A stretch of DNA of 64,000 nt from an uncultured Acidimicrobiales bacterium (GTDB lineage: Bacteria; Actinomycetota; Acidimicrobiia; Acidimicrobiales; SZUA-35): NCBI GenBank assembly GCA_937925335.1, contig CALEWY010000009.1, forward strand, positions 48,259 through 112,258, given 5' to 3'. Positions 47,819 to 56,700 of this stretch are shown here, piece after piece. Positions within the stretch are counted from its first letter, which is position 1; each line of letters starts with the position of its first letter. The notes below the pieces were generated by a model. It was not told the origin of the DNA and made no database searches. It was given only the letters and a program-made list of their open reading frames with translations. A program made the position numbers and the translations under genes.

Positions 47819-49387
47819 ATGATGCTTGCGATCCTTGGCCTCGAAACCGGCGTCTTTCTCTCGCTGATGATGTTCGTCATTTTCATGGTGATGATCCTCA
47901 TTGGCTACAACGTGGCGTTCTCCTTCGCCGCCACCGGTTTGGCCTTCGCCTTCATCGGTGATCTGACCGGCACGTTTAAGGTCGAGACGCTCGGCGGCCT
48001 GCCGCTTCGTTGGTCACAGGCACTCGAAAACCCCGAACTTCTCGCCGTGCCGCTCTTTGTCTTGATGGGAGCGATCCTCGAGCGATCAGGGCTCGCCGAA
48101 CGACTCCTCAATGCGTTCGGATTCTTGATGGGTCCGCTGCGCGGTGGTGTCGCCGCTGCGGTCATCGTCGTTGGCACACTCTTGGCCGCAGCAACCGGCG
48201 TGGTTGCCGCAACGGTGATCGTGATGGGCCTGCTGTCGCTGCCGGCGATGATCCGCCTGGGGTACGACCACAAGCTGGCAACCGGCGCGATCACCGCCTC
48301 CGGAACGCTGGCCCAGATGTTGCCACCAAGCATCGTGTTGATCCTGCTCGCCCAGCAGTTGGGGGTTGGCATCCTCGGCTTGTTCGCAGGGGCGCTCATC
48401 CCCGGCCTGCTGCTCAGCGGCCTCTACATCGCCTATGCGCTTGGCATCAGCGCCATCAAGCCGGGTGTCGGACCAAGCATGCCGAAGTCTGAGCGCGAGA
48501 TGGCGGGTAACCCCGGAACAAGGGCCGCGCTGCTCATCGGCTTTTGCCTCGGGCTGATCGTGTTCCTCGTCATGCTCTTGATCAGCCCACGCTCGGCCGT
48601 CATCGGGTTTGCCGTCACGTTCGTCTTCTCGTTCCTGGTCGTGACGTTCGGCAAGATGCTGGCGGCGGAGGTGCTGGTGTCGATCGTGCCCGTGATCGTC
48701 CTGATCGTCGGCGTGCTCGTCTCGATCTTCCAGGGTGTGGCGACGCCGTCGGAATCCGGAGCGGTTGGCGTGTTCGGTGCCCTCGTGCTGGCGATTCTCA
48801 ACTACGTGTTTGATCGAGTGCTCGTCGCCGAAGGAGCCGAGCACATCGACCCAACGTGGCGCCTCACGAAGAAGGCGCTCAAAGAGGCCGGAACCTCCAC
48901 GGCGAACATCACGATTCTCGTGATGACGCTTTTGTTCGCCTCGACGTTTTTCAGCCTCATGTTCTTCCAACTCGGAGGGTCGGATCAGACCTCGGAGTGG
49001 CTGACGGCGATCAGCGGTTCGAAGGGTGTCTTCGTCCTCATTGCGATGGTTGCGGTGTTCCTGCTCGGCATCAATCTCGAGTTCCTCGAGATCACCTTCA
49101 TCGTGGTGCCCATCTTCGTGCCCGCCATGGAACAACTGGGGTTCACGAACCTCGAGAAGATCTGGTTCGCCGTGCTCATGGCCGTGAACCTCAACATGGC
49201 CTTCATCTCACCGCCCGTCGGCTTCTCGCTCTTCTATCTGCAGAGCGTGGCCCCGCCCGAGGTGAAGACCGCCGACATTCACAAGGGCGCCATCCCGTTC
49301 ATGGTGCTCCAGGGCGTCGCCCTCGTCGTGCTCGGGCTCGTTCCGGGCATCACCGAATTCTCATTCAACTTGTTTGCAAGCAACTGA
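47819..49387 (+). CDS. TRAP transporter large permease (DctM-type)
   Basis: Elevator-type transport subunit of 522 residues with about 13 helices. DctM motifs: VPLFVLMGAILERSGLAERLL, VVGTLLAAATGVVAATVIVMGLLSLPAMIRLGYD, GTLAQMLPPSIVLILLAQQLG and TPSESGAVGVFGAL. Sodium-driven uptake with the small permease and binding protein. Starts ATGATG at 47819. The longer hydrophobic domain fits the FCB/mannitol-like TRAP subgroup. Confidence 0.93.
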   Translation: MMLAILGLETGVFLSLMMFVIFMVMILIGYNVAFSFAATGLAFAFIGDLTGTFKVETLGGLPLRWSQALENPELLAVPLFVLMGAILERSGLAERLLNAFGFLMGPLRGGVAAAVIVVGTLLAAATGVVAATVIVMGLLSLPAMIRLGYDHKLATGAITASGTLAQMLPPSIVLILLAQQLGVGILGLFAGALIPGLLLSGLYIAYALGISAIKPGVGPSMPKSEREMAGNPGTRAALLIGFCLGLIVFLVMLLISPRSAVIGFAVTFVFSFLVVTFGKMLAAEVLVSIVPVIVLIVGVLVSIFQGVATPSESGAVGVFGALVLAILNYVFDRVLVAEGAEHIDPTWRLTKKALKEAGTSTANITILVMTLLFASTFFSLMFFQLGGSDQTSEWLTAISGSKGVFVLIAMVAVFLLGINLEFLEITFIVVPIFVPAMEQLGFTNLEKIWFAVLMAVNLNMAFISPPVGFSLFYLQSVAPPEVKTADIHKGAIPFMVLQGVALVVLGLVPGITEFSFNLFASN

Positions 49388-49407
49388 CATCAAAAGGGGA
49401 GCACATC

Positions 49408-50631
49408 ATGACTGTGGATCACGAGACACTCGAGGACGAGGCGATGAACAGTCGCCGATCGTTCCTCTCCAAAGCCGGACTCGGCGTCGCAGGGTTTGCC
49501 GCCGGCGCGACCGTTCTGGCGGCCTGTTCATCGTCCTCAGACGGGGGCGAAACCGGATCTGGAGATGGCTCTGACGGTGACAGTGACGGCGGAGGCGATA
49601 GCGATTCCGACACCGTTGAACTCACCCAAGATGTCGAGATCGAATGGGAGATGGGCACGAGCTGGCCGACGGGTTTGGTCACACTGTTTGGTGCGGCGGA
49701 ACTCTTCGCATCGGAAGTCTCACGACTCACCGGCGGAAAGTTCAAGATCAACGCCAGGCCAGCCGGCGAGATCGTCGGTGGTCTCGAGGTGCTTCCAACC
49801 GTGCGTGACGGCGGCATGGAAGTCGGCCACACCGCGTCCTACTACTACACGGGCCTTAGTCCGATTCAGCAATTCGGAACCGCTGTGCCGTTCGGTCTGA
49901 ACCAGCGTCAGCAGAACGCATGGCTCTACGAGGGCGGCGGTCTCGAGATCCTCAACGAGTTCTATGCCGAAGAGCACGGGATCATCGCCTTCCCGGCTGG
50001 TGCGACGGGTTGCCAGATGGGTGGCTGGTTCACCAAGGAGATCAACTCGGTCGCCGATCTGCAGGGGCTGAAGATGCGTATCCCTGGGATCGCTGGCCAG
50101 GTGCTCACCAACCTCGGCGGCGAGCAAGTTTCCGTCGCTGGCGGTGAGATCCTCACGTCGATCGAGACCGGTGCTATCGATGCTGCGGAGTTCGTCGGCC
50201 CGACCGACGATCTCATTCTCGGTCTTGATCAGCTCGGCAGCGAACTCTTCTACTACCACCCGGGTTGGTGGGAGCCGGGCACGGCGCTCGAAGTGCAGAT
50301 CCCGCTCGACAAGTGGGACGAACTGCCGCCCGAATATCAGGCAGCCGTTGAGAACGCGGCCGCCCATACGAACATGCGCACGATGGCGAAGTACGACGTG
50401 TTGAACCCGATCGACCTCCAGACGGTCAAGGGTTTTGCCGAGATCCGCGAGTTCTCACCCGAGCTCATGGCTGCGTTCAAAGAGGAGACCGAGAACGTGC
50501 TCGATGGCATCGCAGCGGAGGATGAGCGGTTCGCCGCAATCCTCGGCCCGTGGCGCGAGTTCCGCGACGGCATCTCCGAGTGGCACGGTCTCGCCGAGAA
50601 GTCCTATCTCAACCAGCAGACCGACGTGTAG
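49408..50631 (+). CDS. TRAP transporter substrate-binding lipoprotein (DctP-type)
   Basis: Product of 407 residues. The N-terminus has a Tat signal (NSRRSFLSKAGLGVAGFAAG) directly followed by a lipobox (VLAAC, Cys about 39), so it should be exported folded and lipid-anchored. Next is a Ser/Gly/Asp linker of ~25 residues. The DctP fold is shown by GTSWPTGLVTLFGAAELFASEV, INARPAGEIVGGLEVL, GLKMRIPGIAGQVLTNLGG and the FVGPTDD region with a Trp/Tyr-rich pocket (YYHPGWWEPG). Resembles the keto-acid/mannitol-type subgroup; the ligand is unknown. GGGGAG lies 7 nt before ATG 49408. Confidence 0.92.
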   Translation: MTVDHETLEDEAMNSRRSFLSKAGLGVAGFAAGATVLAACSSSSDGGETGSGDGSDGDSDGGGDSDSDTVELTQDVEIEWEMGTSWPTGLVTLFGAAELFASEVSRLTGGKFKINARPAGEIVGGLEVLPTVRDGGMEVGHTASYYYTGLSPIQQFGTAVPFGLNQRQQNAWLYEGGGLEILNEFYAEEHGIIAFPAGATGCQMGGWFTKEINSVADLQGLKMRIPGIAGQVLTNLGGEQVSVAGGEILTSIETGAIDAAEFVGPTDDLILGLDQLGSELFYYHPGWWEPGTALEVQIPLDKWDELPPEYQAAVENAAAHTNMRTMAKYDVLNPIDLQTVKGFAEIREFSPELMAAFKEETENVLDGIAAEDERFAAILGPWREFRDGISEWHGLAEKSYLNQQTDV

Positions 50632-50647
50632 CCACACCGCTTTGTGG

Positions 50648-50696
50648 TCGACCTCAGGGGTCGGACCCGTCACACGGGCCGGGCCCCTGAGGTCGA
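50648..50696. terminator. Bidirectional terminator between dctP and the giant repeat-protein gene
   Basis: A 13-bp perfect stem TCGACCTCAGGGG (50648-50660) with CCCCTGAGGTCGA (50684-50696), and an inner stem CCCGT/ACGGG. It lies in the 76-bp gap between two convergent genes, so it can end both transcripts. There is no long T-run on either side. Confidence 0.8.
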
Positions 50697-50707
50697 ATCG
50701 CGTTCGC

Positions 50708-53700
50708 TCAACGATCCTCGGTGACTCGACGTCGGCCGAGGCTGAGGACGAGACCACCAGCCATGAGCAACAAGAGCCCGATCGAGGCGATCACGGTGCT
50801 CGAGGCGCCGGTGAAGGCGATCGTGGTCGTGGTGGTGGTGGTCGCTTGAGCGAGGACCAACACGGCGACGTCGTGATCGTCTTCGTCGTTGCTCGTGTTG
50901 TCGATGACGTCATCGACGGGGGTTTCGGTGTCGTTGGCATCGGGGAGTGAGTCGATGTCGGGGATCGGCAGACCGTTCGCCCCGACGAGCCCAACACCGT
51001 TGCCGTTGGTTGCCACAGCCGCCGAGATCTCGGCTTGGTTGATGAGTGTGCTGCTCGCCCCTGGGGCCACCCGGAACGTGATCGGGACGGTCACGGATTC
51101 ACCGGGAGCGAGGACGACGCCGGTCAGCGCAATGGCGGGGTCGCCCGCTGCGTTCAATGCCCAGTCGGCGTCGTTGAGCACGAGGCCATCGGGCATGTAG
51201 TCGACGAGCGTGATGCGCTCGGCGTGAGTCGTGCCTTGGTTGAACACGGTCAGCTCGAACGTGACGTTGTCTCCAGGGCGAACCTGGGCGCTGTTCGTGC
51301 CATCGAGCAGACGCTTGCGAAGGGCAAGGTCGAAGATGGCTGGCTCGACTTCCGCGATGTCGTGGTCGTCTTCGTCACCAGCGGATCCGTCGATGACATC
51401 GTCGATCGGGGTCTCCGAGTTGGTCGTGTCAGACGTCGAATCGGTGTCGGTCGCCGGGATTGGTGACCCGTCTGGATTCACCGGCGTTGCGGTGGCGATT
51501 TCAGCGACGTTGAGCAGCGGATCGGTGGCGGCTTGGCTCCGAGCCGTGAGCGTGATCGGAATCGTGATCGATTCGCCGGCGGCCAGGGTGCCGCCAACCG
51601 TGACGATGGCGTTCGAGCCGGATGGGGCCCAGGCGTAGGGCATCGAGCGATCGCCGCCCGTCAACCCTGCGGGGTTGTCGGCGAGATCGAAGCTGTCCCA
51701 CATCGTCGTGTCGATGTAGTCGATGACGCTGATCGAGTCAGCGAGCGTCGAACCCTGATTGAAGATCGTGATCTCGAACGTCACGTCCTGGCCGGGGACC
51801 ACGGGCTGTTGAGCGCCAGCGGCCACGGTCTTGCGAAGAGCGAGGTCGAAGCTTCCACCGACCAAGATGCCGGCGACGTCGTGGTCGTCTTCGTCCGCTC
51901 CGCCAGGACCAGGAGTGTTCGCGATGTCGTCATCGGTCGGGTCTCCAGGGCCATCGGGCTGTGGATCGTTGGTCTGGTCGGCATCGGGTGTCGAGTCAGC
52001 ATCGCCGTTGTCGTCGGCGGAGATCTCCGCCCAGTTCACCGCTGAACCCTGCGCTGGAGAGTCAGCGGTGAGGGTGATGGTGATGGGGAGGTCGTCGCCG
52101 GCGGCGAGGGGGCCGGCGGTGATGGTTGCGGTGCCGTCGCCGTTGTCGGTCCAGGCGAGGTCGTTGAGGCTGAATCCGGTGGGGATGTAGTCGGTGACGT
52201 CGAAGGTGGTTGCGTCGACGGTGCCTTGGTTGGTGACGGTGATCGTGAAGGTCACGTCGTCGCCGACCTCGATCGCTCCGTCGGTGGTGTTCCCATCAGC
52301 GCTGGTGTCAGAGGTGTACTGCTTGACCAGTGCGAGGTCGAACGCATCGACCGTGATCCCGGCGATGTCGTGATCGTCTTCGTCGTCGCCGCCGGGTCCG
52401 GTGGAGTTGTCGATGACGTCGTCGGTCGGGTCGCCAGGAGCGTCGGGCTGGTTGTCGTCAGCCGGATCGGCGTCCGGTGTCGAGTCCTCGTCGTCGCCAT
52501 CATCGAGCGAGATCTCGGCGAGGTTGACGAGGTCGCCAGCACCGGACGACGTTGCCGTCATCGTGATGGTGATCGGAACCGAGGCTCCGGCGGCGAGTGG
52601 TCCGCCGGTGATGGTCGCGGTGCCGTCGCCGTTGTCAGTCCAGGCCGGGTCGTTAAGCGTGAACCCGGATGGGAGGTAGTCAGTCACGTCGAACGTCGTT
52701 GCGTCGATCGAACCCTGGTTGGTCACGGTGATCGTGAACGTCACGTCGTCACCCTGGCGCACGACACCATCGGTGCTGTTGCCATCGACGCTGGTGTCGG
52801 ATGTGTAGGTCTTCGTGAGCGCAAGGTCATAGGAGGCCACCGTGAACCCGGCTGGGTCGTGGTCGTCTTCGTCGGCTCCGCCTGGTCCGGTGGAGTTGTC
52901 GATGACGTCGTCGGTCGGGTCGCCAGGGGCGGCTGGTTGGTTGTCGTCGCCCTGTGTTGCGTTCGGGGTCGAGTCGATGTCGTTGCCGTCGTCGAGGGAG
53001 ATCTCGGCCCAGTTCACGAAGTCGCCATCGCCCGATCCATCGACGGTGAGGGTGATGGTGATCGGGGTGGAGGCGCCGGCGGCGAGGGGGCCGCCGGTGA
53101 TGGTGGCGGTGCCGTCGCCGTTGTCGGTCCATGCCGGGTCGTTGAGGCTGAAGCCGGTGGGGATGTAGTCGGTCACCTCGAAGTTGGTGGCGTCGATCGT
53201 TCCCTGGTTGGTCACCGTGATGGTGAAGGTGATGTTGTCACCTTCCTGCACGATGCCATCCGTGGTGTCGCCACTCGAGTCCGAGGTGTACACCTTGGTG
53301 AGGGCGAGGTCGTAGTTCGCAACCTCGACCGCTGCTGGGTCGTGGTCGTCTTCGTCAGCTCCGCCTGGTCCGGTGGAGTTGTCGATGACGTCGTCGGTCG
53401 GGTCGCCAGGGGCGGCCGGTTGGTTGTCGTCGCCCTGTGTCGCGTTCGGGGTTGAGTCTGCGTCGTTGCCGTCATCGGCGGAGATCTCTGCCCAGTTCAC
53501 GCTCGTGCCGGGTGTAGCGGTCGCCGTTGCGGTGAGGGTGATGGTGATCGGGGTGGAGGCTCCGGCGGCGAGTGGGCCGCCGGTGATGGTGGCGGTGCCG
53601 TCTGCGTGGTCGGTCCAGGCGGGGTCGTTGAGGCTGAATCCGGTGGGGATGTAGTCGGTGACGTCGAAGGTGGTGGCGTCGACGGTTCCCTGGTTCGTGA

Positions 53701-56700
53701 CGGTGATGGTGAACGTGACGTCGGAGCCTGGTTCGACCACGCCGTCAGTCGTGTTGGCGAACGTGTCGGACGTGTAGGCCTTCGTCAGCGCCAGGTCGAA
53801 GTTCTGGATGGTGACGAGTGCCGGGTCGTGGTCGTCTTCGTCGGCTCCGCCCGGTCCGGTGGAGTTGTCGATGACGTCGTCGGTTGGGTCACCCGGTGCG
53901 GTTGGTTGGTTGTCATCACCTTGGTTGGCGTTCGGCGTTGAGTCGCCGTCGTTGCCGTCGTCGGCTGAGATCTCTGCCCAGTTCACGTGGTCCCCCGATG
54001 CTGCGCTCGTTGCGGTGAGGGTGATGGTGATTGGGGTGGAGGCGCCGGCCGCGAGGGGGCCGCCGGTGATGGTGGCGGTGCCGTCGCCGTTGTCGGTCCA
54101 TGCCGGATCGTTGAGCGTGAAGCCGGTGGGGATGTAGTCGGTCACCTCGAACGTGGTGGCGTCGACGGTTCCCTGGTTCGTGATCGTGATGGTGAACGTG
54201 ACGTCCGATCCGACCTCGATGATGCCGTCGGTCGTGTCACCGAAGTCGTCGGACGTGTAGACCTTGGTCAGCGCCAAGTCATACGCCGCCACGGTGATGC
54301 CAGCGGGGTCGTGGTCGTCTTCGTCGGCTCCGCCTGGTCCGGTGGAGTTGTCGATGACGTCGTCGGTCGGGTCGCCAGGGGCGGCTGGCTGGTTGTCGTC
54401 CCCCTGCACAGCGTTCGGCGTCGAGTCTGCATCGTTGCCGTCGTCAGCGGAGATTTCCGCCCAGTTCACAAAGTCGCCGAGCGGCGCGAGCCCGGCCGTC
54501 ATCGTGATGGTGATCGGTGTAGAAGCCCCAGCGGCCAGTGGACCGCTAGTGATGGTGGCAGTGCCATCTGCGTTGTCGGTCCACGCCGGATCGTTGAGCG
54601 TGAAGCCGGTCGGGAGATAGTCGGTGACGTCAAAGGTGGTGGCGTCGACGGTTCCCTGGTTGGTCACGGTGATGGTGAACGTGACGTCGCCGCCTGGTTC
54701 GACGACACCGTCGGTGGCGCCACCGGTCGAGTCGGACGTGTAGACCTTGATGAGTGCGAGGTCGAAAGACTGGACCAACACCTGAGCGGGGTCGTGGTCG
54801 TCTTCGTCGGCTCCACCTGGTCCGGTGGTGTTGTCGATGACGTCATCGGTCGGGTCGCCAGGTGCGGCTGGTTGGTTGTCATCGCCGACGATCGTGTTGG
54901 TCGTCGAGTCAATATCGCTGCCGTCGTCGGAGCTGATCTCCGCCCAGTTGACGGCTGCACCACCACTCGCCGAATCGGCGGTGAGGGTGATGGTGATCGG
55001 TGTTGAGGCGCCCGCAGCGAGTGGGCCGCCGGTGATGGTGGCGGTGCCGTCTGCGTTGTTGGTCCAGGCCGGGTCGTTCAAGACAAAGCCGGATGGGAGG
55101 TAGTCCGTGACGTCGAACGTCGTTGCGTCGATCGTTCCCTGGTTGGTCACGATGATCGTGAAGGTGACGTCAGCACCGTTCTCGATGATGCCGTCGGTTG
55201 TGTCACCGAAGTCGTCGGATGTGTAGACCTTGGTCAGCGCCAGGTCATACGTTGCGATCGTGATGCCGGCGGGGTCGTGGTCGTCTTCGTCGTCGCCGCC
55301 GGGTCCGGTGGAGTTGTCGATGTCGTCGTCGGTGGGGTCGCCTGGTCCGGCGGGTTGGTTGTCGTCGGTCTGGTCGGCGTTCGGGGTCGAGTCGCCATCG
55401 TCGCCGTCGTCAGCGGAGATCTCGGCCCAGTTGACGTAGTCTCCGGCGACGAGCGAGTCGGCGGTGAGGGTGATGGTGATGGGGAGGTCGTCGCCGGCGG
55501 CGAGTGGGCCGGCGGTGATGGTTGCGGTGCCGTCGCCGTTGTCGGTCCAGGCGGGGTCGTTGAGCGAGAATCCGGCCGGCAGGTAGTCGGTGACGTCGAA
55601 GGTGGTGGCGTCGACGGTTCCCTGGTTGGTCACGGTGATGGTGAACGTGACGTCGCCGCCCGGCTCCACGATGCCGTCGGTTGCGCCGCCGGTCGAGTCG
55701 GAGGTGTAGACCTTGGCGAGTGCCAGGTCGTACGTTGCGACGGTGATGCCGGCGGGGTCGTGGTCGTCTTCGTCGTCGCCGCCGGGTCCGGTGGAGTTGT
55801 CGATGACGTCGTCGGTTGGGTCGCCTGGTCCGGCGGGTTGGTTGTCGTCGGTCTGGTCGGCGTTCGGGGTCGAGTCGACATCGGTGCCGTCATCGCTCGA
55901 GATCTCCGCCCAGTTGACGTAGTCGCCATCGGCGACACCATTGGCGGTGAGCGTGATGGTGATGGGCGACGAGGCGCCGGCCGCGATGGGCCCTGCTGCG
56001 ATCGAGGCGGTGCCGTCTGCGTTGTCGGTCCACGCCGGATCGTTGAGCGTGAACCCGGTGGGGATGTAGTCGGTCACCGTGATCGCCGTGGCGTCGACGG
56101 TTCCTTGGTTGGTGACGGTGATCGTGAACGTGACGTTGGAGCCGTTGGCGATGATGCCGTCGGTTCCGTTGTCATGAGTGTCGGAGGTGTAGACCTTGGT
56201 CAAGGCGAGGTCGTAGGACTCGACGGTGACGCCGGCGGGGTCGTGGTCGTCTTCGTCATCGCCTCGCGGCCCAGGGTTGTTGTCGATGTCGTCATCGGTC
56301 GGATCGCCTGGTGCGTCGGGTTGGTTGTCGTCGGTCTGGTCGGCGTTCGGGGTCGAGTCCGAGTCGTTGCCATCATCGGCGGAGATCTCGGCCCAGTTGA
56401 CCGACTCTCCGGCACCGGCTGCATCAGCGTCCAGCGTGATGGTGATGGGGAGGTCGTCGCCGGCGGCGAGTGGGCCGGCGGTGATGGTTGCGGTGCCGTC
56501 GCCGTTGTCGGTCCAGGCGGGGTCGTTGAGGCTGAATCCGGTGGGGATGTAGTCGGTGACGTCGAAGGTGGTTGCGTCGACGGTTCCTTGGTTGGTGACG
56601 GTGATCGTGAACGTCACGCTCGAACCGTTGGCGATGATGCCGTCGGTTCCGTTGTCATGAGTGTCGGAGGTGTAGACCTTGGTCAGCGCCAGGTCGTACG